Source: an uncultured bacterium (lineage in GTDB: Bacteria > Cyanobacteriota > Vampirovibrionia > Gastranaerophilales > Gastranaerophilaceae). Taken from it: a DNA stretch of 64,000 nt. Made by a program: the position numbers and the translations under genes. Each line of letters opens with the position of its first letter. The stretch's first letter is position 1. Of this stretch, positions 1 through 8,940 are shown in pieces. The stretch is from contig CACWHC010000005.1 in the NCBI GenBank assembly GCA_902760645.1, forward strand, positions 1 to 64,000, read 5' to 3'. The notes beneath the pieces were generated by a model. That model did not search any database. It was not told the DNA's origin and saw nothing but the letters and a program-made list of their open reading frames with translations.

Positions 1-27
1 GCCTTTGATTTGCTCGCAATGACATGG
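1..27. repeat. Half copy of a dispersed palindromic repeat at the window edge
   Basis: The first 27 bases match 51119-51145 with one mismatch. At 51 kb this stretch is the right arm of a 53-bp imperfect palindrome, so the window probably starts inside another copy. The core resembles the TCATTGCGAGC-type intergenic repeats seen in many genomes. Confidence 0.7.
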
Positions 28-56
28 TTTATTTTAACTGTGCGACAGCACCGATA

Positions 57-91
57 CGAACTGTTCACTGTTTACTGTTCCCTGTTCACTG
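57..91. repeat. Short tandem TGTTCACTG-like repeat
   Basis: Degenerate tandem copies of a motif close to CTGTTCACTGTT. The 15-mer GAACTGTTCACTGTT recurs exactly at about 52209-52223, upstream of gyrA, so this is a dispersed intergenic element. Its function is unknown. Confidence 0.5.
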
Positions 92-93
92 CT

Positions 94-262
94 TTAGTAA
101 TTCATTGCGTCTTCTTCAAGCACTCTGGCGGCACAACCTATGCCTCCAGAACTCGTATCGCATTTATAAGTACTATTTGTTACAGTTCGCCAATAATTAT
201 GTGATTGCTGAGAACAAAAGGTAACTACTCCATGATTATACAAATACAAGGAAAAAATATCA
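94..262 (-). pseudogene. C-terminal remnant of a prepilin-like protein
   Basis: On the minus strand an open frame of about 55 codons ends at TAA (94-96). Its last residues read CAARVLEEDAMNY, a type of tail I associate with prepilin-like proteins of this lineage, preceded by a Cys and a Ser-Gly-Gly turn. There is no start codon with a ribosome-binding site and no FTLAEV signal. The frame is closed upstream by a stop near 262, just before the terminator of the hydrogenase operon. I read it as the 3' end of a gene whose 5' part has been lost. The family match is from memory of related proteins; a chance open frame remains possible. Confidence 0.4.
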
Positions 263-320
263 CGTATTTTTTAATTTTTTCAAGTCTTTTTTTTTATTTA
301 TCACGGCAAATCTTTACACA

Positions 321-357
321 AAAAAATAATGAACATCAGCTGTTCATTATTTTTTTG
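321..357. terminator. Bidirectional Rho-independent terminator
   Basis: Perfect stem AATAATGAACA / TGTTCATTATT around a 5-nt loop, flanked by A and T runs on both sides. It lies 20 bp past the end of the ferredoxin gene and would terminate the minus-strand hydrogenase operon. Confidence 0.85.
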
Positions 358-376
358 TCTTATTTATTTTTAAACC

Positions 377-637
377 TTATGCTTTCAGCTTTTCATCAAT
401 AGCACTGAGAACCTTTTCAACAGTAGCTTCTTTTATAATATCTTCATCTACTTTAACGTAAGGAGCCTTTGAGAATTCCCAGTCAATAGAACACAAACCT
501 AAGCAAGGTACACCCATTACTTCAACATTATCACCGTATTTTTTAGGAACAGTCTCAATCAATTCCTGCAAATTTGATGAACCCATTACAAAACACGTTG
601 TACCTAAACATACTTTAACACTAATCTTTTTGTCCAT
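377..637 (-). CDS. Thioredoxin-like [2Fe-2S] ferredoxin (NuoE-like)
   Basis: An 86-residue protein matching the small thioredoxin-fold [2Fe-2S] ferredoxins related to NuoE/HndA C-terminal domains. Cysteines fall in the expected pairs: CLGTTC near residue 10 and CLGLC near residue 46. It is the third gene of a minus-strand operon after the [FeFe]-hydrogenase and the SpoIIE-type phosphatase, 33 bp behind the latter, so it is the likely electron carrier or sensor partner of that hydrogenase. A second, shorter relative is encoded at 26485-26730. The family is clear; the specific redox partner is inferred from context. Confidence 0.85.
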   Translation of the reverse strand: MDKKISVKVCLGTTCFVMGSSNLQELIETVPKKYGDNVEVMGVPCLGLCSIDWEFSKAPYVKVDEDIIKEATVEKVLSAIDEKLKA

Positions 638-670
638 TATTTTATTCTACCTTTCTTTGTGAGAGTGTTC

Positions 671-1834
671 TCACATATACTGTACTGTAACTTTTTTAAA
701 ATACTTATCCTGCAAAATTCCTGCAATTTTCTTGATAATATTTTTTCTGATTTCAATTTCTATAGGTAATGCCGGATCATAGTGTGCCTGATTGAGTTTT
801 GCACCAACCATGAAATATATGCAATCACTATCTAATAAGAATTTTACCAATTTCCCGGCTGCGTTGTCAATATCTAATTCACCATTCTCAAGATATTCTA
901 ACGTCTTTGTTAAGGTTAAAATACCCTCGGTAACAAGGTCTATACCGTCCATGAATGATATTGCCGGAAGTTTGCCGACACTAATTGTTGTATCCATCGT
1001 TATCGGAATATTTAATTCTCTTGAAATAAGATTAGCGGTTGTGCCGCCGCTTATTGCTTTTTTACCTTTGAAATTCCAGAACATTTGTGCATATTCCGAA
1101 TCTTTTTGCTGATGATACGGAGGACCTGTAAATACTAACGCTTCTCTCGGTTTTCTGAAATACAACACGCAGGCTGAAATATCATCTTTAGGATTTCTGT
1201 CGGTTTCAATATTTCTAGCCTGATGCACAATATAAGTCGCTAAATCAGAACTTGAAATTTCGGGTTCAGCCGAAAGTTTTTCCTTTAAAATGTTTATCAG
1301 ACCATCACGTCTTAATCCGAGTTTAAGCCTTCCGCCGCCTAATCCCGCCTGGGTTACGCCGTCAGAACAAAAAATTACTCTGTCACCAAGTTTAAATTTC
1401 AATTTATAAACCTTTAGTTTTCTGTTTTTAAAAGTTTTGGACTGAATAATTTCATAATGAGGTTCGATAACTTCACCATCTCTAATCCAGATAAAGTCAG
1501 GGTTGCCCTCCTCAACTATTCTTGCATTACCGTCATCGTAACAATCTATTGCGGAAAATGTGGAATAACTTATGTGTCTGACTTTACAAACAGGCAAAGA
1601 ATTCATAATTATTTCCGCGGCCTTATGTATCGGAATCTGGTCGTTTGAAATAAACTGAGAAAGCATTGTAGCAGTCATACAGGATAATATATTTGCCTTT
1701 ATCCCGCTGCCCAGTCCGTCAGACAAAACCGCAACCAAACGGGATTCATCAGGAAATCTTTTTGATACAAAATAATCACCGAATGCATTTTGATTATATT
1801 TTTTTACCTGCGAACAATCAATGTCTATAAACAT
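671..1834 (-). CDS. SpoIIE-family PP2C-type serine phosphatase
   Basis: 387 residues. The N-terminal half shows PP2C/SpoIIE metal-binding signatures (VLSDGLGSGIKA near residue 37, FSAIDC near 92, CSDGV near 157). The C-terminal part (about 230-387) is not a standard sensor domain I can name. It is co-transcribed with the upstream hydrogenase (3 bp gap) and the downstream ferredoxin. Sensory [FeFe]-hydrogenases of clostridia are often encoded next to PP2C phosphatases or Ser/Thr kinases, so this protein plausibly turns H2 or redox sensing into dephosphorylation of an unknown target. No membrane segment is seen; it should be cytoplasmic. A ribosome-binding site (AAAAGGGG) precedes the ATG. Confidence 0.85.
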   Translation of the reverse strand: MFIDIDCSQVKKYNQNAFGDYFVSKRFPDESRLVAVLSDGLGSGIKANILSCMTATMLSQFISNDQIPIHKAAEIIMNSLPVCKVRHISYSTFSAIDCYDDGNARIVEEGNPDFIWIRDGEVIEPHYEIIQSKTFKNRKLKVYKLKFKLGDRVIFCSDGVTQAGLGGGRLKLGLRRDGLINILKEKLSAEPEISSSDLATYIVHQARNIETDRNPKDDISACVLYFRKPREALVFTGPPYHQQKDSEYAQMFWNFKGKKAISGGTTANLISRELNIPITMDTTISVGKLPAISFMDGIDLVTEGILTLTKTLEYLENGELDIDNAAGKLVKFLLDSDCIYFMVGAKLNQAHYDPALPIEIEIRKNIIKKIAGILQDKYFKKVTVQYM

Positions 1835-1837
1835 AAA

Positions 1838-3574
1838 TTACCCCTTTTGATTATCCGCATCAGCTTCATCATCTTTGTCTTCATAATCGTTGGCTATTGA
1901 ACTCAGCAACGTTTCCGTTTCAACCATGTGTTCACCTAAAAGACAAGCTATTTCCTGAACGATTGAAATATTTTTCGAAATAACTTCATGAGCTTTTTGT
2001 GCAATTTTTTCTCTGTTTGTTTCCGACTGAGTAACATCGGTTATAACCGCACCGACAATTTGATTTTCTTCGATGCTGAATATGCTTATGTCATAAAGTT
2101 TATTTTTTACGGCATAACGCTCTTTATGCAAATCTTTACCCGAACTCATACAAGTCTTAAACAGCTCCGAAAAATCGACAATTCTGTCAATTGCAGCCCC
2201 AAACATACCATCCGGACGAGCCTTAAAAATTTCATACATATCGCCCGTAAACATTCTCATAAAGCTGTCATTTGCTTCAAGAATGTTGTATTCACTATCC
2301 ACAACAACAACGGCAGCAGGCATACATCTGACTAACGCTGCAGCCTTTCTCATAGCTGTTTTTCTCATATAAGATATACACATAGAAGTTTCCGCATCAC
2401 CATCTAACAATGCTTTTGCCAAATCTCTACATGTTGCATATCCGCATCCGCCGCAGTTTAATTCATCATCTACCGAATGTTTACCAATCCTTTTCAGCGT
2501 TTTTAAAATATCCTCAATAGGATATTTTGTATTAACCGTTTTCAATCCCTTTTTAATGTTGTAAGGAACAACAGTAACAGGCTCTTTCGGAATATAATCA
2601 CGGTCAATTGTATTGGACATAATATCCGATACTACGCTTATTCCTGCTCTGTCAACAGAAACGCAAGGACCGCCTACACACCCGCCTTCACAAGCCAATG
2701 CCTCTACAAATACAACTTTATCAAATTTTTCAGGATTTAAATTATTAAGAGAATGTTCAAAATTCAATAAACCGCATATATCCAGCAATTGAATATTTTT
2801 CTTTATACCTATCCTTTTTAAAGTTTCATTCATACCGCCGTCTATAGGATACAAAGAACCCTCATTAGCTCTGTGCGGAACAAAATCGTTACTCTCATCT
2901 ACTTTCAGAGCATTCATATCCTGAATAACATCATTTATCCATATCTTAAGCTCCTCAAAAGTAAGAGCCGCATCATAAAGTCCCATGTAATCCACTTCAT
3001 TCTTTTTACCGATACAAGGACCTATAAATACGACCGCAATATCATCTCCATACTTTTCTTTTAACATTTTTGCATGGGTCATTGCAGGAGAACCCACAGG
3101 CGTAATGTATTTTATAAACTTAGGATAATACATTCTGATAAAATCAACAATAACAGGGCATGCACTTGATATAAATAAACCTTTATCAGCATTATTAAGC
3201 ATTTTCGCAGTTTCTATAGAAACTTCCTGAGCACCCAATGCAGTTTCGGATACATCCGTAAACCCGAGTGTCTTTAATATGGAAATCATTTTGGCAGGTC
3301 TGTAATCAAAAGTACCACTCCATGAAGGTGCCAACGACACATAAACTTTTTTCTTTGCAAGAATTAGATTTTTAACGTAATCCAAATCAACTCGGACACG
3401 TTTTGCACCGGACGGACAAGTCTTAACGCAGTTACCGCACGCAATACATCTTTCTGCAATAACGCTTGCGTGACCGTTTTCAATCCTGATTGCTTTTACC
3501 GGACATTCTCTGATACATCTGTAACAGTCGTGACATTCATTTATCAATGTATATACGGCATTTTGAGTATCCAT
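1838..3574 (-). CDS. Sensory-type [FeFe]-hydrogenase with PAS domain
   Basis: 578 residues. Order of parts: two [4Fe-4S] ferredoxin clusters (Cys14/17/20/24 and 43/46/49/53), the H-cluster domain (SSACP, Cys139; GPCIGKKNE, Cys187; EALACEGGC, Cys295/299), a further four-Cys region (374, 377, 382, 399; CGGCGYATC), then a PAS domain (about 412-520) and a helical tail. The first H-cluster motif has Ala-Cys where catalytic enzymes have Cys-Cys, and together with the PAS domain this fits the group C or HydS sensory hydrogenases rather than a bulk H2 producer. It heads the operon with the phosphatase and ferredoxin. The maturase HydF is encoded at 45075-46271. A strong ribosome-binding site (AAGGAG) precedes the ATG. 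Confidence 0.88.
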   Translation of the reverse strand: MDTQNAVYTLINECHDCYRCIRECPVKAIRIENGHASVIAERCIACGNCVKTCPSGAKRVRVDLDYVKNLILAKKKVYVSLAPSWSGTFDYRPAKMISILKTLGFTDVSETALGAQEVSIETAKMLNNADKGLFISSACPVIVDFIRMYYPKFIKYITPVGSPAMTHAKMLKEKYGDDIAVVFIGPCIGKKNEVDYMGLYDAALTFEELKIWINDVIQDMNALKVDESNDFVPHRANEGSLYPIDGGMNETLKRIGIKKNIQLLDICGLLNFEHSLNNLNPEKFDKVVFVEALACEGGCVGGPCVSVDRAGISVVSDIMSNTIDRDYIPKEPVTVVPYNIKKGLKTVNTKYPIEDILKTLKRIGKHSVDDELNCGGCGYATCRDLAKALLDGDAETSMCISYMRKTAMRKAAALVRCMPAAVVVVDSEYNILEANDSFMRMFTGDMYEIFKARPDGMFGAAIDRIVDFSELFKTCMSSGKDLHKERYAVKNKLYDISIFSIEENQIVGAVITDVTQSETNREKIAQKAHEVISKNISIVQEIACLLGEHMVETETLLSSIANDYEDKDDEADADNQKG

Positions 3575-3752
3575 CCAAAACTCCTTTATTGGGATTCAGC
3601 CCAAACACTATCTGCTATATCTTAACCACACAATAAAAATAACACATTTATAAAAAATTTTCAAGGAAAATATCAGTCATATAATATTGTTTTTCATATA
3701 ATTAGAGGTTACAGATTTATAAATATAAACTTAATTTAATTTAACATGCCAC

Positions 3753-3780
3753 TTGATTTTTCAGATTTTTCATATATTAT
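3753..3780 (+). promoter_or_regulatory. Promoter of rpmB
   Basis: TTGATT (3753-3758), 16-bp spacer, TATTAT (3775-3780), followed 37 bp later by the rpmB ATG. Confidence 0.55.
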
Positions 3781-3817
3781 TGAATTACACTACTAGCTAG
3801 AAAAGGAAATTGAAATT

Positions 3818-4009
3818 ATGGCAAAACATTGTGAAATATGCGGTAAAGCACCGATTAAAGCAGCTAAATTAACATTCTCTCATAAACAGATTGTTCATAC
3901 ACAAGAACCTAACTTGCAGACAGTTAAGGCTATTGTTAACGGTCAGACTAAGAGAATCAGAGTTTGTACTTCTTGCTTAAAAGCAGGTAAAGTTCAAAAA
4001 GCTGTTTAG
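3818..4009 (+). CDS. rpmB: 50S ribosomal protein L28
   Basis: 63 residues with the L28 signature, including the zinc-ribbon type Cys pairs CEICGK at the N-terminus and CTSC at residues 50-53. It is a structural protein of the large ribosomal subunit. It is monocistronic: its own promoter lies upstream, a good ribosome-binding site (AAAGGAAA) precedes the ATG, and a strong terminator sits about 20 bp downstream. The length is normal for a short bacterial L28. Confidence 0.95.
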   Translation: MAKHCEICGKAPIKAAKLTFSHKQIVHTQEPNLQTVKAIVNGQTKRIRVCTSCLKAGKVQKAV

Positions 4010-4031
4010 TTTTAAAATATTTTTAATCATT

Positions 4032-4068
4032 AAAAAAAACGAGTCCTTTAACAGGGCTCGTTTTTTTA
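4032..4068. terminator. Bidirectional terminator between rpmB and a prepilin gene
   Basis: Stem AAAAACGAGTCC / GGGCTCGTTTTT with a 6-nt loop, T-rich on both strands. It serves rpmB (plus) and the prepilin-like gene at 4084 (minus). Confidence 0.9.
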
Positions 4069-4083
4069 CATAAAATAGTTGAT

Positions 4084-4909
4084 TTACCAAGGATAATCAG
4101 ATTTCATCTGCCAACTGTCATTTACAATTAATGCAGAACATTCAAAACCGTTTGCACCGGTACCCCGATTACAACCCTGCAATAACTGTGTACGTGTCTT
4201 AGGGGTATCACCCGTTGTACGCCCCGGGAATATGCTTCTGCCATGTTTTCCTAAAGATGCATTATTACCATTTCTCAGATAAGAAAAGACATATACATCT
4301 CTGCCTGACCTGTTATAGCCTGAATAAGAACCATCAACATCTATAATCAACAACCCGGAAGCATCATTTGCTGTAGTTCCGGGATGCCAAACTACACAAG
4401 CACCATTTGGCAACTTAGCGGAATATCCGTTTACATGAAGCAATTGTCCATTGGTATTCCATCTGCCACGCTCGCCATTAATAGCTGTATATGGTCTGTA
4501 TTCTCTGCCTTCATAACAAAAAGCATGACTTACATCATCGGGACGAGGATACATCTTAACTGCAATTTTTTTCATTGCAATATAAAAACATCTCTGATAA
4601 AGTGATGCGTTTGTATAGTTAATTCCGGTATCCGGATCATTACTTGGACAAGACCAATGCTCCATCGGTCCGCCATCATACTCCGCTGCAATTAACTCAA
4701 CCGCATTTTGTATCTGGGAATATGTTTGCTTTAATCTGTTTAAAGCAACACTTTTCTGATGATTTTGGATTAATGTCGGCAATGTCATTGATGCAACTAC
4801 ACCTATTATACCCAGTGTAATCAATACTTCCGCTAATGTAAATGCCTGTAACTCCTTACCACAAGAGGTTTTACCCCCCCCCCCATAAGCAATATCCAAG
4901 TATAGTCAT
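4084..4909 (-). CDS. Prepilin-like protein A, phase-variable, OFF in this sequence
   Basis: About 270 residues: FTLAEVLITLGIIGVVAS prepilin N-terminus (type IV pilin/pseudopilin signal helix), a variable Cys-rich middle, a DVDGSYSGYN motif resembling the pseudopilin Ca-binding turn, and a C-terminus ending near DYPW. The start linked to a ribosome-binding site (GGAGGG at 4918-4923, 8-nt spacing) is ATG 4909. From there the frame enters an 11-G tract (4874-4884) and hits TAA immediately after it, giving a 12-residue peptide. With 10 Gs the frame would run into KTSCGKELQAFTLAEV and the whole protein. The only in-frame alternative start (TTG 4899) has no ribosome-binding site. I therefore read the gene as intact but switched off. 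It is homologous to the proteins at 14823 and 21286 and more distantly to 51485. Confidence 0.8.
4874..4884 (-). repeat. Poly-G(11) contingency tract in prepilin A
   Basis: Eleven consecutive Cs on the plus strand. The tract lies between the ribosome-binding-site-linked start and the prepilin signal, so each 1-bp slip changes the reading frame. The ON state needs 10 (or 13) Gs. Confidence 0.85.
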
Positions 4910-4937
4910 ATTTTTGACCCTCCTATGTTGTTATATT

Positions 4938-4966
4938 ATTATAACATATTTGTGAAAATACTTCAA
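4938..4966 (-). promoter_or_regulatory. Promoter of prepilin A (extended -10)
   Basis: On the minus strand: TTGAAG (4961-4966), 17-bp spacer, TGTTATAAT with an extended -10 (TATAAT at 4938-4943). The block TGTTATAATAATA is shared with the other two G-tract prepilin genes. Confidence 0.7.
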
Positions 4967-5023
4967 GTGTAATAATAATATAAACTTTAAAATGCTTATA
5001 AATCATTATCCATAAGTGCCTGC

Positions 5024-6145
5024 TCATGCTTTAGGCAGATTTTTAACAAAATCGGAAATAGCATAAGCGTCAATGGTACCGACAACAATTTCAAAATCCT
5101 TAATTTCTTCTTCCAATTCCCCTTTCATATGGGCTAACAACCCCGGAATAATTATTTTATGATTTTTCACTCTTGAGGCAAAATCCCATTTTTTCAAAGT
5201 TTTTGCAACCATTTTGGCGGTAAATTTTTCTGCAGACCACGCCGTCAAAACACTCATCCCGTCAGCAGGTGTAACAATCAGATATGACGGAACCGGTAAA
5301 CTTTCAAGTTCGTTTGCGACAGCAAAAAAAGTCAGGGCAAAATTTGTTGTCATAAAAATAAGTGAATTTTCATCGGGGTTATTAAATTCATATATTTTTG
5401 ATTCGACCTGTAAAGGTTTTTGAGGGTCAGTAAAAATATTTTGCCTTAACGTCATAAGCGTAGAAAATAATGCTTCGTCAAATTCTTCAAATAACAACAT
5501 ATTTGCGTATTTACAAATATAAAATGCAGCTTTTGCACAAATATCCTCATTATTTTTTGAATTAAAAAATACACATACAGGGGAAGAATATTTTTCGTCT
5601 TTTGTATTTACTGCATTTGTTCTTAAATCAATAAGCTCTTTTGATGTATCAGTAAAATTTTCATCCCGAATAACTTTTATTTCGGAATTTATAAACTCAT
5701 CATAAGTAATATGATTAATTTTTGTATCAGGAATACTATTCCCCTTAAAAATTACCAAATCAACTTTCATAAGCTCATTTACACGTTTAATTTCAAAATT
5801 TTCTATTCTGTGAAGTTTTTCTTCCCAATCAGGATTTTCAGTATCAATCAACACCGCAAATGCCGTTTTATTTATAAATGTTTTTTCATGCCTGTATAAA
5901 ACATTTTCTCCGCCTATTTTTAAACCGTTAAATTCAATGGTTTTTTGCGGTTGTTTAACCGAATACTCCAGCAGATTTTTTAATTCCTCGCTGATAAATG
6001 GGCACAAAGAAATTTCCGTCTGTGCCTTTGACAATTTCATTGCATAAGCCATACAGGTTTGACAGCCGCATTTTTTGCAGTTAGTATTTTCCGCCTTTTT
6101 AGCAGCCGGTAAATATTTAAAAATCTGCAAAGCCGATAATCCCAT
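5024..6145 (-). CDS. acsC: Corrinoid iron-sulfur protein large (gamma) subunit, AcsC/CdhE-like, shortened
   Basis: 373 residues. The N-terminus (about 1-58) has the [4Fe-4S] motif CKKCGCQTC plus a fourth Cys (SLCPF). The C-terminal cobalamin-binding region (about 255-373) is well conserved: LMTLRQNIFTDPQKP, MTTNFALTFFAV, GMSVLTAWSAEKF and KIIIPGLLA. The middle TIM-barrel region is clearly shorter and more divergent than in canonical AcsC (about 446 residues), roughly 70 residues missing. In the Wood-Ljungdahl pathway AcsC with AcsD carries a methyl group between methyl-tetrahydrofolate and acetyl-CoA synthase. It overlaps acsD by one base (TAATG), indicating translational coupling. No ACS or CODH gene is in the window, so the physiological methyl acceptor is open. 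Confidence 0.87.
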   Translation of the reverse strand: MGLSALQIFKYLPAAKKAENTNCKKCGCQTCMAYAMKLSKAQTEISLCPFISEELKNLLEYSVKQPQKTIEFNGLKIGGENVLYRHEKTFINKTAFAVLIDTENPDWEEKLHRIENFEIKRVNELMKVDLVIFKGNSIPDTKINHITYDEFINSEIKVIRDENFTDTSKELIDLRTNAVNTKDEKYSSPVCVFFNSKNNEDICAKAAFYICKYANMLLFEEFDEALFSTLMTLRQNIFTDPQKPLQVESKIYEFNNPDENSLIFMTTNFALTFFAVANELESLPVPSYLIVTPADGMSVLTAWSAEKFTAKMVAKTLKKWDFASRVKNHKIIIPGLLAHMKGELEEEIKDFEIVVGTIDAYAISDFVKNLPKA

Positions 6146-6993
6146 TAACGCACCAAACCTTTCATTGTACTGATATTCGGCGGATAATTCATTACAATTA
6201 TATTTACACCACAGGCTTTAACAGCAGATGCAGAAGCCAACTCAAAATATTTCGCACGGTCGGATAAATTACCCCAACAGCTTTCAGGTAAATCTGTTTT
6301 AGCCTCTTTTGTCTTTAAAGATTCGGCACACGCAAAACTGATTAACGGCATATTCAAATAATTGTCCCCTCTAAACCCCTCCAGTTTAATTTTTTCCATA
6401 ATACTGTAACCGTACTCCAAGCCGTAACCCAAACCGCCTATATCCGTATCAATTATAATTTTATTTAAATCCAAACCTAATTCGGCAGATAATATATTCA
6501 GTTCTTTTGCCAAATTTATATCTATAGGGGTTTTTAAAACAACTATATGTCCGCCGCATACGACTTGCGGAATTATGTCTTTATAAGTGTTTTCATTTGC
6601 ACCGTTTATTATAACTTTTCTGTCAAGATGTCTGATAATTTCAGGCAACAAATTACTGTCAATATTATCATTTCCGGCACCGGAAATCATAACAGGTTTT
6701 GTTATATCTGATAAAAAAGATTTTAAATTTTCAACCGCATAATCTATATCGTTAACACTTTGTATGTTAAACTTTAACCCGACAATATCACAATCGGAAT
6801 TATTCGCGGATTTTAATACTTTTTCGACAGAATCAGTTCCGAAATAAGATTTGGCTATTTCAAAATTATCACTCAAATCAAATACAGGTATGTTTAAAAC
6901 ATAAAGAGGATTTAAAATCGGGAAAGATGTTTCTCCCCCGATTTTAATATCATAAAAATCAATTTCTCTTATTTTATTAAGATTGTCTTTCAC
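6145..6993 (-). CDS. acsD: Corrinoid iron-sulfur protein small (delta) subunit, AcsD/CdhD-like
   Basis: 282 residues with the AcsD TIM-barrel pattern: KIGGETSFP near the N-terminus, [43 protein letters not shown] and [19 protein letters not shown]. Canonical AcsD is about 310-320 residues; the region after the GGE motif is shortened. It pairs with AcsC to bind corrinoid for methyl transfer. Its ATG lies inside the last codons of ftsH (17-base overlap) and it ends in a 1-base overlap with acsC, so ftsH-acsD-acsC is one transcription unit. Linkage to ftsH is unusual for CFeSP genes. Both subunits are shortened in parallel, so they probably co-evolved rather than decayed. Confidence 0.87.
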   Translation of the reverse strand: MKDNLNKIREIDFYDIKIGGETSFPILNPLYVLNIPVFDLSDNFEIAKSYFGTDSVEKVLKSANNSDCDIVGLKFNIQSVNDIDYAVENLKSFLSDITKPVMISGAGNDNIDSNLLPEIIRHLDRKVIINGANENTYKDIIPQVVCGGHIVVLKTPIDINLAKELNILSAELGLDLNKIIIDTDIGGLGYGLEYGYSIMEKIKLEGFRGDNYLNMPLISFACAESLKTKEAKTDLPESCWGNLSDRAKYFELASASAVKACGVNIIVMNYPPNISTMKGLVR

Positions 6994-8863
6994 TTTTTAC
7001 TCTGTTCATTATTTCTTCAAACTCTTTTTCATCAAGAGTTTCTTTATCAAGCAATTCTCTCGAAATTGCTTCTAGCATATCCCTGTTTTCACTAAGCAAA
7101 TTCTTTGCAATAGCATATCTGTCATCAACAATATTCTTAATTTCCTTGTCAATTTCATAAGCGATTTGCTCCGAATAATCTCTTTGATGTCCGAAATCAC
7201 GTCCCATAAATACGTTGTCTTCATTTTTTCCGTATGCCATTGTTCCGAGTTTATCAGACATACCCCAGGCAGTAACCATTTTTCTGGCAATATTTGTAAC
7301 GTTAATCAAATCCTGAGATGCACCTGTAGAAACTTTATCTTCCCCGTAAACTAATTCTTCCGCAGCTCTGCCGCCTAAAGAAACGGTTATTTTAGCAAGC
7401 AATTTAGCCTTGCTTACATGAACTTTTTCATCCTTTGGACGAGTCCAGGTAACACCAAGTGCCATTCCTCTCGGAATAATAGAAACCTTATGGAGTTCAT
7501 TGGCATCTTTTAAAAGTTTATCAATAAGTGCATGACCAACTTCATGGTATGAAGTTAATTCTTTATCTTCATCAGTCAAAACTTTACTTCTCTTTTCGAC
7601 ACCTGCAATGACTCTGTCTATGGAATTATCCACATCTGCCATTGAAATTTTTGATTTATTATCACGGGCAGCAAGCAATGCCGATTCGTTTAATAAATTC
7701 TGCAAATCTGCACCCGTAAATCCCGGAGTACGTTTTGCAAGAATTTTTAAATCAACATCATCATCAAGCTGTTTGTTCTTTGCATGGACTTTTAATATAG
7801 CTTCTCTGCCCTTTACGTCAGGAGCATTAATATAAATCTGTCTGTCAAATCTGCCCGGTCTTAAAAGTGCATTATCCAAAATATCCGGTCTGTTTGTCGC
7901 AGCAATAACAATTATATTTGTATTTTCGTCAAAACCGTCCATTTCAACCAATAATTGGTTCAATGTCTGTTCTCTTTCATCATGTCCGCCGCCTAAACCT
8001 GCACCACGCTGACGACCTACCGCATCAATTTCATCAATAAATATTATACATGGCTGATGCTTTTTAGCCTGCTCAAATAAATCTCTGACACGACTTGCAC
8101 CGACACCGACGAACATTTCCACAAAATCTGAACCGCTGATAGAAAAGAACGGAACACCGGCTTCACCCGCAACAGCCTTTGCCATCAAGGTTTTACCTGT
8201 TCCCGGAGGTCCGACAAGAAGTACACCTTTCGGTATTCTCGCACCAAGTTTTATATATTTTTCACCGTGCTTCAGAAAATCTACGATTTCTTCTAATTCT
8301 TTCTTTTCTTCATCTATACCTGCAACATCCTTAAATGTGGTTTTAACTTTGCTGTCCAAAAGCATTTTAGCTTTGCTTTTTCCAAAACTCATAGCCTGAG
8401 AACCACCGGCCTGAATACTTTTTGCCAATATCACAAGAAAAACTATCAGCAATAAAGGTAACAAAGCTCCGCCCAATAAACTGATTACCTGTGCAGATTC
8501 TGACGGTTTTTTTACGGATAAATCTACATTCGCTTTTTCCAATTTACCCATAAGACTGTCATCTTTCGGAGTTAAAACTTTATATTGTTTTTGAGGAACT
8601 TTTTTCTCAACAGCAAAAGGATTCATTGGCATTTCTTCTTTATTTACCTCTTCAGCTTTTGGCTGCTCTTTTGGTATAGCAATAAGAAAATCTTCCGCCT
8701 TTTCAACTTTGGAAAATTCGCCGTTATCTAACTTCTGCAAAAAATCAGAATAAGAAAGTTCTTTTGTATCGGTAGCAGGACCCGACATAAATACTGAAGC
8801 GGTAAAAACCATAAAGATTATCGCCAATACAATATACATACCCGCTGATTGATTTTTATTCAT
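6977..8863 (-). CDS. ftsH: ATP-dependent zinc metalloprotease FtsH
   Basis: 628 residues. Transmembrane segments at about 9-27 and 128-147 flank the periplasmic domain. The AAA+ module has Walker A GPPGTGKT (218-225), Walker B IIFIDEID (273-280) and the second region of homology near [10 protein letters not shown]. The M41 protease has HEVGH (440-444). FtsH degrades membrane and regulatory proteins as a hexamer in the inner membrane. The periplasmic part carries a Glu/Lys/Pro-rich insert (about 65-92). A good ribosome-binding site (GAGGAAAAATA) precedes the ATG. It lies 77 bp after the efflux operon and overlaps acsD at its 3' end. Confidence 0.97.
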   Translation of the reverse strand: MNKNQSAGMYIVLAIIFMVFTASVFMSGPATDTKELSYSDFLQKLDNGEFSKVEKAEDFLIAIPKEQPKAEEVNKEEMPMNPFAVEKKVPQKQYKVLTPKDDSLMGKLEKANVDLSVKKPSESAQVISLLGGALLPLLLIVFLVILAKSIQAGGSQAMSFGKSKAKMLLDSKVKTTFKDVAGIDEEKKELEEIVDFLKHGEKYIKLGARIPKGVLLVGPPGTGKTLMAKAVAGEAGVPFFSISGSDFVEMFVGVGASRVRDLFEQAKKHQPCIIFIDEIDAVGRQRGAGLGGGHDEREQTLNQLLVEMDGFDENTNIIVIAATNRPDILDNALLRPGRFDRQIYINAPDVKGREAILKVHAKNKQLDDDVDLKILAKRTPGFTGADLQNLLNESALLAARDNKSKISMADVDNSIDRVIAGVEKRSKVLTDEDKELTSYHEVGHALIDKLLKDANELHKVSIIPRGMALGVTWTRPKDEKVHVSKAKLLAKITVSLGGRAAEELVYGEDKVSTGASQDLINVTNIARKMVTAWGMSDKLGTMAYGKNEDNVFMGRDFGHQRDYSEQIAYEIDKEIKNIVDDRYAIAKNLLSENRDMLEAISRELLDKETLDEKEFEEIMNRVKSERQS

Positions 8864-8940
8864 TATTTTTCCTCATTAATCTTCTTATCAACGGTTACAT
8901 TATACCGTAAAATCCAAATAACGTAAAGTGCTTATTTTAA

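Noticed and set aside
10-224. Short plus-strand open frames at the left edge
   Set aside because: They cover repeat DNA and the antisense of the prepilin remnant; no ribosome-binding site.
72-7290. Second reading frame of 72 codons inside the ftsH 3' part (7072-7290)
   Set aside because: It is on the same strand as ftsH in another frame; conserved FtsH sequence explains the open stretch.
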